Source: Hyalangium gracile (GTDB lineage Bacteria > Myxococcota > Myxococcia > Myxococcales > Myxococcaceae). From it: a stretch of DNA of 64,000 nucleotides. Under the pieces are notes generated by a model, which saw only the letters and a list, made by a program, of their open reading frames with translations, was not told the DNA's origin and did no database searches. Of the stretch, positions 53,565 to 62,693 are shown piece by piece. A program made the translations under genes and the position numbers. The DNA lies in NCBI RefSeq assembly GCF_020103725.1, contig NZ_JAHXBG010000035.1, forward strand, positions 47,612 through 111,611. The letters are read 5' to 3'. Within the stretch, counting starts at the first letter, position 1, and each line of letters begins with the position of its first letter.

Positions 53565-54008
53565 ATGAACCTCGCGGAGCAAGTCGCTTCTGTTCGCCGC
53601 GCCATTCACCGGCTGCTCAAGCGCCGGCTGAGCAAGCGTACGGATCGACCGTTCACGCAGATGTTGGTTCTCAAAGTGATCGACCGGGGTGGGATTCGCA
53701 GCCAGGCGGCGATCGCGGAGCAGCTGGTGATGGATGCGCCCGCGGTGAGCCGGATGGTGGATCGGCTGGTGGAGGACGGGCTGCTGAGTCGCTGCGAGGG
53801 AGCCGATCGCCGCTGCGTGCGCCTGGAGGTGACGGAGGCGGGCCGCAAGGAGCTGGCGGTCTGTCTGTCCGAGCTGGAGCGGCTCGAGGGCGAGATGCGC
53901 AGGCACCTCACGGTGGAGGAGATGAAGACGCTCCACCAGCTGCTGGAGAAGGTGCACGCCGGGGTACAGCGCGCCGACTCCTCCGAGGATGAGGAGCCGG
54001 CGACGTAG
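53565..54008 (+). CDS. MarR family transcriptional regulator of the efflux operon
   Basis: A 147-residue winged helix-turn-helix regulator. ATG 53565 is chosen: it is the first start after the promoter, and the longer upstream frame runs through the divergent channel gene. Helices FTQMLVLKVIDRGGIRSQAAIAEQL and MDAPAVSRMVDRLVEDGLLSRCEGADRRCVRLEVTEAGRKEL form the typical DNA-binding domain and wing (about 35-105). Flanking helices form the dimer interface. A role as repressor of itself and of the tolC-MFP-RND operon, released by a small ligand, is inferred from the divergent layout and operator. The DRRCVR wing has Cys where many members have Arg/Ser; redox sensing is possible but unsupported. 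Confidence 0.93.
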   Translation: MNLAEQVASVRRAIHRLLKRRLSKRTDRPFTQMLVLKVIDRGGIRSQAAIAEQLVMDAPAVSRMVDRLVEDGLLSRCEGADRRCVRLEVTEAGRKELAVCLSELERLEGEMRRHLTVEEMKTLHQLLEKVHAGVQRADSSEDEEPAT

Positions 54009-54023
54009 GGGGGCTGGAGCGCC

Positions 54024-54299
54024 TTACGGCCCCTGGACGCCGAAGCAATCGTCCACGCACGAGGAGAACGCCTCCGCGCAGGTGCGGGACTCGACGCACT
54101 GCGAGCACTCCTCGACCTTCTCCCGGTGGTTCTCGTTGTCGTTGGCCTCCTCGCACCTGTCGGCGCACTGCCCGGTGTCGAGGTCCGCGTTGAGGCACTC
54201 CTTGTAGTGGTCACAGTAGCTCTGGCAGTGGCTCGAGCATCCCGTCGCGCCGAGCAGCGACAGGGTGGCCAGCAGGACTCCCGTCATCAGGTTCTTCAT
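54024..54299 (-). CDS. Small Cys-rich lipoprotein
   Basis: A 91-residue protein. ATG 54299 has GGAGGGA about 6 bases upstream; the longer frame to 54665 is a shadow of the histidine kinase gene. It has a lipobox (LLGATGC, Cys21). The mature 70 residues contain nine more cysteines in CxxxC steps (CSSHCQSYC, CADRC, CSQC, CVDDC), likely disulfide-bonded helices. No family is recognised. It sits between the convergent marR gene and the membrane histidine kinase gene, whose stop is 52 bases upstream, so it may be co-transcribed with that kinase. Confidence 0.75.
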   Translation of the reverse strand: MKNLMTGVLLATLSLLGATGCSSHCQSYCDHYKECLNADLDTGQCADRCEEANDNENHREKVEECSQCVESRTCAEAFSSCVDDCFGVQGP

Positions 54300-54351
54300 G
54301 TCGTTCCCTCCGGGCGCGGATGCTCGCATGGGAGTCCGGGCACGGCCAGCC

Positions 54352-55692
54352 TCATGCGCTGGCGGCCGACACGGGAGCCGAGGCTTGCGGCAACTGGATG
54401 ACGAAACGGGCGCCTCCTTCCCGGGGAGACTCGGCCACCAGCGAGCCGCCGGCGCGACCGATGTACTCGCGGCAGAGCGCGAGCCCCAGCCCGGTGCCCT
54501 TGCCCGGGGGCTTGGTGGTGAAGAAGGGCTCGACCAGGCGCGGCATGACGTCCGGAGGAATCCCCGGGCCGTTGTCCTCCACCTCCAGGCACACCCCGTC
54601 GGCGGAGGGCCGCGCGCGCAGGACGATGCGGGCGGGCCGCCGCGGCTCGGAGTGCTCGATGGCATCCGCGGCGTTGACGAGCAGGTTGAGCAGCACCTGC
54701 ACCAGCTGGCGCTGCCCCACGCGGACCCGGGGCAGGTCCGCCGGTATCTCGCGCACCACCTCGCCCAGGCTGTTCAGGCGCACGGAGGCCAGCCGCTGCG
54801 CCTCCTCCACCGCGTCGGCCACGGCGCACTCCTCCACGGTGATGGACTTGCGGGAGAACTGGCGCAGGTCCGTGACGATCTGCTGGATGCGCAGCACGCC
54901 CTGCTGGGTCTCCGCGAGCACCTCTCTCAGGTCCTCCCGGCCCGGCACCGGCGGGTGCTCGACGAGCTCCTCCTCCAGGAAGCTCAGGTTGGCCTTCACG
55001 AAGGCCAGGGGGTTGTTCACCTCGTGGGCCACTCCAGAGGCCAGCTGGCCTACCAGCGCCAGCCGCTCGATCTCCGCGCGATGGCGCTCGGCCTGTACGC
55101 GGCGCTGCTCGCTGTCCGCCAGCTGCTCGAGTGCCTCCAGCCGCGCGTGGTGGGCCTTCTTCTCCGCCGCGACCAGCCGTCGATAGGTCAGCGCGCCGTA
55201 GGCGGACACCAGGGACGTGAAGCCCAGGCCCATGAAGTGGGAGGCGATCAGGCGCGCGGGCGCGGCCGAGAGCACATCCACCAGCAGCAGGCTCAGCAGG
55301 GTGCTGGGGATGGTCACCAGCACGGGCAGCCAGCGCTCCGGGATGAAGGCGGCCATCATGAGCGGCAGGATGTAGAAGGCCCACAGGTGGGGGCTCTCGG
55401 TCCCGCCCGACAGCTGCACCTCGGTCGTGAGGGCGATGGCGCTCGTGACGCCCGCGATGATGCCCACCGCATCCAGCGAGAGCGTCTGCCGCGTCACGAG
55501 GACGCCCAGCAGGGCGAAGACGGCGGCCCAGGCCAGCTGCGCCCCGGCGACCGGCAGGTGCAGGCCGCCGAACATCAGCGGGTGCATGCTGAGGCTCAGG
55601 ACGAGCGCGGCGGCACAGATGAAGAAGCTGCGCCGCCGCATGGCCAGGGAGGCCTGCGCCTCGGAGGGCTTCTGGGGGGCGGCGTCGGACAC
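54352..55692 (-). CDS. Membrane-bound sensor histidine kinase
   Basis: A 446-residue kinase with about six membrane helices in the first 190 residues (FFICAAALVLSLSMHPLMF to GLGFTSLVSAYGALTY). A linker coiled coil follows (RRLVAAEKKAHHARLEALEQL). The kinase core has H-box ALVGQLASGVAHEVNNPLAFV, N-box VLLNLLVNAADAI, G1 EVEDNGPGIPPDV and G2 GKGTGLGLALCREYIG. The membrane part has no large periplasmic loop, so it may sense a membrane state. The start is uncertain: GTG 55692 (SDAAPQK) or ATG 55641 (RRRSFF) are possible, neither with a good ribosome site. No response regulator is adjacent. Confidence 0.88.
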   Translation of the reverse strand: MSDAAPQKPSEAQASLAMRRRSFFICAAALVLSLSMHPLMFGGLHLPVAGAQLAWAAVFALLGVLVTRQTLSLDAVGIIAGVTSAIALTTEVQLSGGTESPHLWAFYILPLMMAAFIPERWLPVLVTIPSTLLSLLLVDVLSAAPARLIASHFMGLGFTSLVSAYGALTYRRLVAAEKKAHHARLEALEQLADSEQRRVQAERHRAEIERLALVGQLASGVAHEVNNPLAFVKANLSFLEEELVEHPPVPGREDLREVLAETQQGVLRIQQIVTDLRQFSRKSITVEECAVADAVEEAQRLASVRLNSLGEVVREIPADLPRVRVGQRQLVQVLLNLLVNAADAIEHSEPRRPARIVLRARPSADGVCLEVEDNGPGIPPDVMPRLVEPFFTTKPPGKGTGLGLALCREYIGRAGGSLVAESPREGGARFVIQLPQASAPVSAASA

Positions 55693-55750
55693 GGCGAGCA
55701 GGACGGGACGAGGAGAGAGGTCTGGCGGACGGCCCGCTCGAAGTCCACAG

Positions 55751-55796
55751 GAGGGCCTGGAGAGAGTCAACCCCTGGGGGCTCTCCCGAGGCCCTC
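55751..55796 (-). terminator. Stem-loop after the beta-propeller gene
   Basis: GAGGGCCT-GGAGAG pairs with CTCTCC-(CG)-AGGCCCTC: 14 bp with a two-base bulge and a 16-base loop. It lies between the propeller gene stop (55822) and the histidine kinase start. It probably ends the propeller transcript; no T-run follows. Confidence 0.6.
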
Positions 55797-55821
55797 GGCC
55801 CGCGGTCGAAGCCAGGAGGGC

Positions 55822-57504
55822 TCAGAGCCGGCAGGAGCCGCCGGGCAGGTAGATGGCGGCGTGGTCGAAGTCGCTCGAAAAGTGGATGAGCCCGAAGCCG
55901 TCGGTGGTGTTCGAGTACCCGCTCAGGGTGAACGAGTGCGAGCAGCTCGTGCAGCTCAGCGTGTAGTTCACGGTGGTGGGGTTCACGCCGGCCCAGGTGG
56001 TCGAGGCGTCATGGGCCCCGAGGTACTGGTCCGAGGTGATCACCGCCGAGTGGCCGTGCCCCCAGCGATCCACGAGCGAGTAGTTGAAGAGGCGGCCCTG
56101 GGGATCGAACGCGATGAACGTGAAGCTCAGGTCCGCCGAGCCGCTGGTGATGAGGGCGCACTCGTCCAGCGGCAAGCCGTCGTGGGTGATCTGGCTGAGC
56201 TGCATCGTCGGGCCGGTGTTGTCGACGAGCAGGCTCACCTGTCCCTGGGTGGCCAGCTCTCCGAAGGTCGCGTTGTACGTCTTCACGGTGACGGTGTGCT
56301 TCACGTTCGTGCTCAGCGCGCGGGTGTCCAGGATGAAGCCCAGGTCCGGGATCGCCCAGGTGTCGGTCGAGGCCGGCACCTTGAAGTAGCCAGCGCCATC
56401 CGGAGCCACCTGGGTGAGCACGAAGGTGGAGCCGTTCCACTTGTAGTTGTTCCACACGGCCTTCGAGGGCGTGAGGCTGCCGTCGACGTGGACGCTGTAG
56501 TACGCCCCGCCCGCGCGACGGATGGCGGGGAAGTTCAGCATGAGGTGCGGGGTCCCTCCGAAGGAGGCGTTCTTCACATAGAAGAAGTACGTCGGATCCG
56601 TCGTCGCCAGGCCGGTGGCCGCGTCGATGTTCGTCGAGGGGATGTTGCCCACCCGGGTGATGACAGGGCCGAGCGGCATCCCGCCGGACAGGCGGATCTG
56701 GTTCAGCGAGCCCTCGCTCACCTCGTACAGGATGTCGGGATCGAGCGCTCGCGCCACGGACGAGGCGTAGCTCGGGACGTCCGCCACCAGCGCGCTCGAC
56801 GCGGGCGTGGTGGCCAGGTCGATGCGGCGGATGCGCCCGATGGGAGAGGTGCGCTCGGCCACGTAGAGGGCGGTCCGCGCGTCATTGGCCCACGCGAGGC
56901 GATACGCCCGGTCGAGGCCAGGAACCAGCGTGGTGCGCGCGAGCGTCTTGAGGTCGAACTTCACCAGACGCGTCCCGTCGGAGATGTACGCGGTCTGGAA
57001 GTCCGCGCTCATCGCGAGCCCCACGGCGGAGGTGAGCCCGGTGGCGATGGGCGTCTTCTGGCCGCCGAAGAGGTTCACCTTCCAAAGGGTTCCGCTCGAG
57101 CTGTCGGCGATGTAGCCCACGGCGTTGGCTGAATCGATGACGATCTGGTGCGGCGTGCCGAGGCCGTTGGTGACCTCGTTGTGCGTCGGCGAGCCGGGCG
57201 CCGTCTTGAAGAGCCGTCCGTCTCCGGTGGTGACGTAGGGATAGAAGCTGCCGGAGACGTAGAGGATGTCGACACCGAGCGGCCCGGGGATGCCCGTGTG
57301 GACCGTGGTGACGGTGCCGGTCGCCACGTCGAAGCGAGACACCTCGCCCGCGCTGTACTCGGTGAAGAAGAGCTGCTGGGTGGTGGGGTTGAACGCGCTT
57401 CCATAGCCCCCGCCCAGTCCCGTGGCGAGGGTGGTCACGGTGGCGGCGCTCGCCCCTGTGGCAATGAACAGGGCCAGGGCGGCTGCCAGGCGCAGAACCT
57501 TCAT
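55822..57504 (-). CDS. Secreted beta-propeller protein of unknown function
   Basis: A 560-residue exported protein. ATG 57504 has AAAGGAG about 7 bases upstream and a signal peptide (VLRLAAALALFIATGASA). Residues about 20-310 form repeated strands of an NHL/SMP30-like propeller: GLGGGYGSAFNPTTQQLFFTE, GTPHQIVIDSANAVGYIAD, AVGLAMSADFQTAYISD, YRLAWANDARTALYVAE. The C-terminal 230 residues are beta-rich with Asn/Thr/Ser and three cysteines near the end (SCTSCSHSF). They include Ig-like pieces (KHTVTVKTYNATFGELATQGQVSLLVDNTGP). No catalytic residue is recognised. It stands alone between terminators. Confidence 0.85.
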   Translation of the reverse strand: MKVLRLAAALALFIATGASAATVTTLATGLGGGYGSAFNPTTQQLFFTEYSAGEVSRFDVATGTVTTVHTGIPGPLGVDILYVSGSFYPYVTTGDGRLFKTAPGSPTHNEVTNGLGTPHQIVIDSANAVGYIADSSSGTLWKVNLFGGQKTPIATGLTSAVGLAMSADFQTAYISDGTRLVKFDLKTLARTTLVPGLDRAYRLAWANDARTALYVAERTSPIGRIRRIDLATTPASSALVADVPSYASSVARALDPDILYEVSEGSLNQIRLSGGMPLGPVITRVGNIPSTNIDAATGLATTDPTYFFYVKNASFGGTPHLMLNFPAIRRAGGAYYSVHVDGSLTPSKAVWNNYKWNGSTFVLTQVAPDGAGYFKVPASTDTWAIPDLGFILDTRALSTNVKHTVTVKTYNATFGELATQGQVSLLVDNTGPTMQLSQITHDGLPLDECALITSGSADLSFTFIAFDPQGRLFNYSLVDRWGHGHSAVITSDQYLGAHDASTTWAGVNPTTVNYTLSCTSCSHSFTLSGYSNTTDGFGLIHFSSDFDHAAIYLPGGSCRL

Positions 57505-57619
57505 CGTCGTCTCCTTTGAGGTGGGAACTCGAAAGGAGTACGAGCGTCTTTGGGGATATTCCCCGGATTTCCTCCGGCGATTTCCGGGGGGCTTCACACC
57601 CCCCGGGAGGAGCCAGTGC

Positions 57620-59749
57620 TCAGCTCGGCGCCGGGCCCTGCCGCGCCCAGTTGCGGTGCGCGGCGATGGCGGTGATGAAGAGCGCGTTGAACTTCTTCAT
57701 GTCCGCCTTGGCGTTCTGGACGACGCCCGGATCGCTCGCGAGGTCCTGCGCTGCGGCGATCTTGCTCAGGCCCGCGGCCTCCACCAACTGCGTCCCCGCG
57801 CCGGAGAAGCCCAAGGCCTTGCAGTGCTTGTAGGCCTCGCGCACGAAGTCCGCCGCGTCCGGGATGAGCTGCAGCGCGGCCACGCTCTTCTCACCGCCCG
57901 GGACGTAGATGGCGTCGTACAGCACCGAGTGCGTCGTCAGGAACGTGCGCACCGGCGCCACCTCCGTGCCGTCGTCGCTCTTGACGGGGCTGAGCGAGGG
58001 GCCCACCACCTCCAGGATCGCGCCGCCAGCCTCCAGCGCCTTCTTCACCTGGGCCAGCTCCTTGGCGGAGAACCCGTCCGCGATCAGCGCCGCGACCTTC
58101 CGCGTCCGGATGGAGTCCTTCGGCGTGTTCTCCATGCTCAGGGACGGGGCCTTGTCGACGGTGTTCTTCGCCTTGCTCGCCTTGGCCGGCTTGGGCGCCT
58201 TGGGCACCGTGACGCCCACCGCCTTCGCCACGCGGGTAGCCAGCTCCGCGTCGATGTTCGCGAGGATCTGCTGCACGACGCGCTCGCGGACCACCATGCG
58301 CTCGCACTTGCCGAGCTCGAACTGCAGCGCGGCGATGAGGTGCTCCTGCTCCGGCTTGGAGAGGCTCTTGTAGAAGAGGGTGGCCTGGCTGAAGTGATCG
58401 TTGAAGCTCTCGCTGCGCTGGCGGACCTTGTTGCCCTCGAGGCGCTCCGGGTGATGCTTGAAGGCCTGCTGGGGATTGGCCAGGAACGGGCACCCGCCTC
58501 CCAGCGAGTTGGGGTGGTAGTTGGCCCGCCCCGTGTTGATCGTGTCGCGGTGGAAGCCGTCCTGCTGGTGGTTGTGCACCGGGGCCACGGGCCGGTTGAT
58601 GGGAATCTCCGCGAAGTTGGGCCCGCCCAGCCGCGTCAGCTGCGTGTCCAGGTACGAGAACAGCCGGGCCTGCATCAGCGGATCATTGGTGAAGTCGATG
58701 CCCGGCACCACGTTGCTCACGCAGTACGCCACCTGCTCCGTCTCGGCGAAGAAGTTGTCCGGGTTGCGGTCGAGCACCAGCTTGCCCACCCGCTGCACCG
58801 GCACCTGCTCCTCCGGCAGGAGCTTCGTCGCGTCCAGCAGATCGAAGCCGTACTTCTGCGCGTCCTCCTCGGAGACGATCTGCAGGCCCAGCTCGTACTC
58901 GGGGAAGTCGCCGGCCTCGATGGCCTCCCAGAGATCGCGCCGGTGGAAGTCCGGATCCTTGCCGGCGATCTTCTGCGCCTCGTCCCACACCAGCGCGTGG
59001 GTGCCCAGCAGGGGCTTCCAGTGGAACTTCACCAGGTGGGACTTGCCCTGCGCGTTGATGAGGCGGAAGGTGTGGACACCGAACCCCTCCATCATCCGGT
59101 AGCTGCGGGGGATGGCGCGATCCGACATCACCCACATGATCATGTGGGCCGTCTCCGGCACCAGCCCGACGAAGTCCCAGAACGAGTCGTGCGCCGAGCC
59201 GCCCTGGGGCATCTCGTTGTGCGGCTCGGGCTTCACGGCGTGCACCACGTCCGGGAACTTGATGCCGTCCTGGATGAAGAAGACGGGGATGTTGTTGCCC
59301 ACCAGATCGAAGTTGCCCTCGGGCGTGTAGAACTTGGTGGCGAAGCCGCGCACGTCGCGGACCGTGTCCGCCGAGCCTCGCGAGCCCTGCACCGTGGAGA
59401 AGCGGACGAACACCGGCGTGCGCAGGGACGGGTCCGTGAGGAACTTCGCCTGGGTGTACTTCTCCAGGGACTTGTACACCTGGAAGTAGCCGTGGGCGGC
59501 CGAGCCCCGCGCGTGGACCACACGCTCGGGGATGCGCTCATGGTCGAAGCGCGTGAGCTTCTCGCGGAGGTGGAAGTCCTCCAGCAGGGTGGCGCCCCGG
59601 AGGCCCGCCTTGAGCGAGTCATCCGTATGCGAGATGGGGATGCCCTGGTCCGTGGTGAGCACCGTGTCCGCCGGGCGCTCTCGGAAGGGCTCGAGGCTCT
59701 GGTTCTTGCTCTGGGTAGAGGAGGTCGAAGCGGGCTTGCGCGGTGCCAT
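57620..59749 (-). CDS. katE: Large-subunit catalase (HPII/KatE type)
   Basis: A 709-residue catalase that decomposes hydrogen peroxide. ATG 59749 has AGGAG 5 bases upstream; a longer frame through the next gene is not real. The heme-side residues are in place: distal His in [12 protein letters not shown] (about residue 80), Asn in [12 protein letters not shown] (about 153) and proximal Tyr in [18 protein letters not shown] (about 370). The core is followed by a Lys/Ala-rich linker ([16 protein letters not shown]) and a C-terminal DJ-1/PfpI-like domain of about 150 residues ([32 protein letters not shown]). That domain is typical of clade 2 large catalases and has structural importance. A stationary-phase or stress role is likely. 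Confidence 0.96.
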   Translation of the reverse strand: MAPRKPASTSSTQSKNQSLEPFRERPADTVLTTDQGIPISHTDDSLKAGLRGATLLEDFHLREKLTRFDHERIPERVVHARGSAAHGYFQVYKSLEKYTQAKFLTDPSLRTPVFVRFSTVQGSRGSADTVRDVRGFATKFYTPEGNFDLVGNNIPVFFIQDGIKFPDVVHAVKPEPHNEMPQGGSAHDSFWDFVGLVPETAHMIMWVMSDRAIPRSYRMMEGFGVHTFRLINAQGKSHLVKFHWKPLLGTHALVWDEAQKIAGKDPDFHRRDLWEAIEAGDFPEYELGLQIVSEEDAQKYGFDLLDATKLLPEEQVPVQRVGKLVLDRNPDNFFAETEQVAYCVSNVVPGIDFTNDPLMQARLFSYLDTQLTRLGGPNFAEIPINRPVAPVHNHQQDGFHRDTINTGRANYHPNSLGGGCPFLANPQQAFKHHPERLEGNKVRQRSESFNDHFSQATLFYKSLSKPEQEHLIAALQFELGKCERMVVRERVVQQILANIDAELATRVAKAVGVTVPKAPKPAKASKAKNTVDKAPSLSMENTPKDSIRTRKVAALIADGFSAKELAQVKKALEAGGAILEVVGPSLSPVKSDDGTEVAPVRTFLTTHSVLYDAIYVPGGEKSVAALQLIPDAADFVREAYKHCKALGFSGAGTQLVEAAGLSKIAAAQDLASDPGVVQNAKADMKKFNALFITAIAAHRNWARQGPAPS

Positions 59750-59889
59750 AAGCTCCTGAAGGTGTAGGCGTGGGATCGCCCCGGGATGGCGTCGCAAGGT
59801 GTTCACGCACGGGCCGTGCGGCAAGGTGGAGCGGCGCGGGTGTGTCCTCGTGGACGATCGGCCTGCACCGCCGGGGCCCGGAGCCGGGC

Positions 59890-61611
59890 TCAGCGCAGGC
59901 GCAGACCGTGGATCCAGTTGCCGCGGGTGGCCAGCACGGCCATGTCGCCGAAGATGGCGGGAGAGGCCTCGATGAGGCCCTGGAGCTTGAGCGAGTCCAG
60001 CTCCTCGCCGGTGCGCGCGTCGAGCAGGTGCACGGTGCCGAGGATGTCGCCCTGGAGGATGAAGGTGTGGCCCTGCTCGTCCTTGCAGGCGGTGGGCGAG
60101 GACCAGGCGTAGCTGTCCAGCTTCTTGCGCCAGCGCTCCTCGCCGGTGGCCTTGTCGAGCGCCACCATGAGGCCATCGTTGAAGCCCGGACAGCGCGAGA
60201 GGGTGAAGACGACCTGTCCGGCGATGTCTCCGGTGCCGACCAGGGGCGTGGCGAACGCGCCCGCGTCCACCTTCTTCGGCGGCCCGAGCGAGCCCTCGCA
60301 CGGGTAGGAGCGCTCCCAGAGCACGCGGCCGGTGAGACCATCCAGCTTGCGCAGCCAGGACCTGCCGCGCGGGCCCGTCTTGTCCACCTCGGTGCCGGTG
60401 TAGAGGACGGGGCGGTCGTTCTCGAGCTCCACGGGGATGCTGGCGTCGGTGTCGTCGCCCGCGTCGAAGGTCCACAGGGGCTTGAAGGTGCGCAGATCGA
60501 TGGCCTGGATGGTGCCGCCGTTGTCGGCGAAGAAGGCCAGGTTGCCCACGGCGGAGATGGAGTTCTCGATGCCGTAGTGGGGGCTGCCCTCGGGCGTGTA
60601 GCGGTAGCGCAGCACCTCGGGGCGCACCTTGAGGCGCAGCTTGATGGAGTCGAAGTCCGTGTTGAGCTTCAGGGCGTAGAGCAGGCCGTTCTCGCCGCCC
60701 AGCAGGTAGCTGTCGGTGCTGCGGTTGAGCAGGCCCGAGCTGTCGAACGCCCCCCAGCTTCGCGGCGAGGCCTTGTCCTTGCCGGGCAGGAAGAAGACCT
60801 CGCGGTGGCTGATGAGATCGTAGACGTGGAGCCCGATGGGCTTCTTCTGGGGGATGCCCTGGCCGACGAAGAGCAGCGGGTAGCCCCGGGGATCGAGCGA
60901 GACGCTGCCCTTGATGGGGTTGCCGGTGACGATGGGCGGCCGGGTGGGACGGCCTGTCTTCAGATCCAGGAAGTACACCGAGCCGTCGAGCGAGCCCTGG
61001 ATGACCTCGACGAGGCCCTTGTCGAAGCGGCGGCGGCCCAGGCGGACCATCGAGTGGCGCATGACGTCGGGCCACTGGATGATGACGGGCTCGCCCGTCC
61101 AGCCTGCACCTCCGCGCCAGGGTGGGCGGCCCTTCGTGGTGTTGGCCGTCCAGGCGAGCTCGAGCTTGCGCTCGCGCATTGGACAGATGCCCCAGGCGCC
61201 GCCGGTGCGGGTGGCTCCGCCGCGGAAGGTGAAGACGCCCGCGGCCTGTGAGTACTGCTCGGGGAAGACCTGGGCCAGCCGCGAGGGCGGCGCTTCGAGC
61301 TCCTGGCCCTTGACGGTGAGCTGATAGCTGGCGAGCCGGGTGTCACTCGACGGGACGTCGAAGATGCGGGGCTCGGGCCTGCGCGGGCGGGTGGGCTCGG
61401 TGCGAGGGGACGCCGGAGGCGGGGCAGGGGAGGGCGCTGGCGTCGCCACCCCGGCGGGGCGAGGCGCGGGCTCTGGCGGAGGCGTGACGGGGGCCGGCGG
61501 AGGCGTGCGGCAGGCGCTCGCGAGACAGAGCCCGAGCCCGACGAGGACAGCCAGGAGCCCCCGGCGTCCACCCGCTCGTGCGCTTCGCACACCTTCCACG
61601 CCCGCTCCCAC
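59890..61611 (-). CDS. PQQ-like beta-propeller lipoprotein
   Basis: A 573-residue lipoprotein starting at GTG 61611 with GAGGA 6 bases upstream. It has a lipobox (CLASAC, Cys34) and then a long Pro/Ala-rich linker (about 35-75). The propeller has PQQ-type repeat units: GSLDGSVYFLDLKTGRP, GGENGLLYALKLNTD, DNGGTIQAIDLRTFKPLWTFDAG, RKLDGLTGRVLWERSY, VALDKATGEERWRKKLDSY and GTVHLLDARTGEEL. These are the W-motif blades of BamB and quinoprotein dehydrogenases. No calcium/PQQ ligand set is recognisable, so a scaffolding role is more likely than an enzyme. It begins 29 bases after the patatin gene's stop, so the two are probably one operon. Confidence 0.88.
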   Translation of the reverse strand: MGAGVEGVRSARAGGRRGLLAVLVGLGLCLASACRTPPPAPVTPPPEPAPRPAGVATPAPSPAPPPASPRTEPTRPRRPEPRIFDVPSSDTRLASYQLTVKGQELEAPPSRLAQVFPEQYSQAAGVFTFRGGATRTGGAWGICPMRERKLELAWTANTTKGRPPWRGGAGWTGEPVIIQWPDVMRHSMVRLGRRRFDKGLVEVIQGSLDGSVYFLDLKTGRPTRPPIVTGNPIKGSVSLDPRGYPLLFVGQGIPQKKPIGLHVYDLISHREVFFLPGKDKASPRSWGAFDSSGLLNRSTDSYLLGGENGLLYALKLNTDFDSIKLRLKVRPEVLRYRYTPEGSPHYGIENSISAVGNLAFFADNGGTIQAIDLRTFKPLWTFDAGDDTDASIPVELENDRPVLYTGTEVDKTGPRGRSWLRKLDGLTGRVLWERSYPCEGSLGPPKKVDAGAFATPLVGTGDIAGQVVFTLSRCPGFNDGLMVALDKATGEERWRKKLDSYAWSSPTACKDEQGHTFILQGDILGTVHLLDARTGEELDSLKLQGLIEASPAIFGDMAVLATRGNWIHGLRLR

Positions 61612-61640
61612 GGTGGGTCCTCTGCTGCGCTCTGGCGGAC

Positions 61641-62642
61641 TCAGGTCCCGGTCGCTCGCTGCGGAGCCAGGGCCGGATGGGTGGCGCGCTTGAGGAACTC
61701 GGAGGTGGCGAGGATGCCGTTGTCCACCAGCTTCTGCTTCAGCTCATCCGAGAGCGTGAAGTCCGTGGTGGAGACGTTCGCGTTGTCGATGAACACGGTC
61801 CGCGTCATCGAGTCCGGATCCAGCCGGAGCTGGTTGGCCGCATCCAGCATGAAGCTGAACAGCGCCTTCGCATAGGTCCTCAGGTCGGTGATGGAGACCT
61901 CGGGGGGCGTGCCGAACCGCTCCAGGTGGGCGATCTGCTCCGCGGTGCCCAGGCTGAAGCCCACCGTCTCCATGCACACGCCGACCTCCGGGGCCACCGC
62001 TGGCTTGCCGAGGACTGGCTGCCGGAGGAGCCCATCGAAGAGATCGATGGGGTAGTTCCACGAGATGCCGCCGTCCACGTACAGGTTGTTGTTGAAGCGG
62101 AAGGCCTCGAAGAAGAGGGGGATGCTCATGGACATGCGCACCGCCTGCCAGATGGGCACGTCCGGCTGCGTCTGCGCAGAGAACACCTCCGGCGTCTGCC
62201 GGGTCAGGTTCGTCGTCACCACATAGAGGTTGCGGAAGCAGCCAGGCTCCTTCGCCGCCAGCGCGGAGAGCTGCGCGAAGGTGAGGTCCGGCTGGGGTGT
62301 CCCGGTGATGCGAGTGGTGATCTTGCCGATCTGCGCGCGGCACCACTGCTCGAACTCATCGCCCTTGTAGATGCCGAACTCGCGGACCAGCCGCACCGCG
62401 TCGCCGATGTAGCCGAACTTGCCGTCCATGAAGGCGGCGAAGTCCGTGCTGCCCAGGATGGAGTTCATCTCGTCCGAGGTGGCGCCCACGGCCACGAGCG
62501 CCGCGGTGATGGCGCCCGCCGAGGTGCCTGCCACGTTCTCAACGGTGCGCAGCAGATCCTGCGCCTGGAGTACCTGCAGGGCGCCCACGTAGGCAATGCC
62601 CTTCACGCCGCCGCCCTGGAAGACGAGGTTCTTGATGGCCAT
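61641..62642 (-). CDS. Patatin-like phospholipase
   Basis: A 333-residue lipid acyl hydrolase. The motifs are complete: oxyanion loop FQGGGVKGIAYVGAL (about residues 8-22), nucleophile GTSAGAI (Ser about 41) and the Asp of the Ser-Asp dyad in YVDGGISWNYP (about 190). There is no signal peptide. Bacterial patatins hydrolyse phospholipids, and some are exported by type III or V systems or stay in the cytoplasm. The C-terminal 100 residues (SMTRTVFIDNANVSTTDFTLSDELKQKLVDNG) are normal for the family. No strong ribosome site precedes ATG 62642. It leads into the PQQ-propeller gene. Confidence 0.94.
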   Translation of the reverse strand: MAIKNLVFQGGGVKGIAYVGALQVLQAQDLLRTVENVAGTSAGAITAALVAVGATSDEMNSILGSTDFAAFMDGKFGYIGDAVRLVREFGIYKGDEFEQWCRAQIGKITTRITGTPQPDLTFAQLSALAAKEPGCFRNLYVVTTNLTRQTPEVFSAQTQPDVPIWQAVRMSMSIPLFFEAFRFNNNLYVDGGISWNYPIDLFDGLLRQPVLGKPAVAPEVGVCMETVGFSLGTAEQIAHLERFGTPPEVSITDLRTYAKALFSFMLDAANQLRLDPDSMTRTVFIDNANVSTTDFTLSDELKQKLVDNGILATSEFLKRATHPALAPQRATGT

Positions 62643-62693
62643 GGCCCGAGCTTAGCAGGCTCCAGGCTCCAGGCCCGAGCCATGCCTGCCTGC

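Noticed and set aside
59876..59889. GCCCGG-AG-CCGGGC as terminator of the PQQ-propeller gene
   Set aside because: Only a two-base loop, so the usable stem is short, and it abuts the stop codon; too weak to list as a feature.
57620..61075. A frame joining catalase to sequence upstream (1151 codons)
   Set aside because: The first part lies out of frame inside the PQQ-propeller gene; ATG 59749 has its own ribosome site and gives a normal catalase N-terminus.
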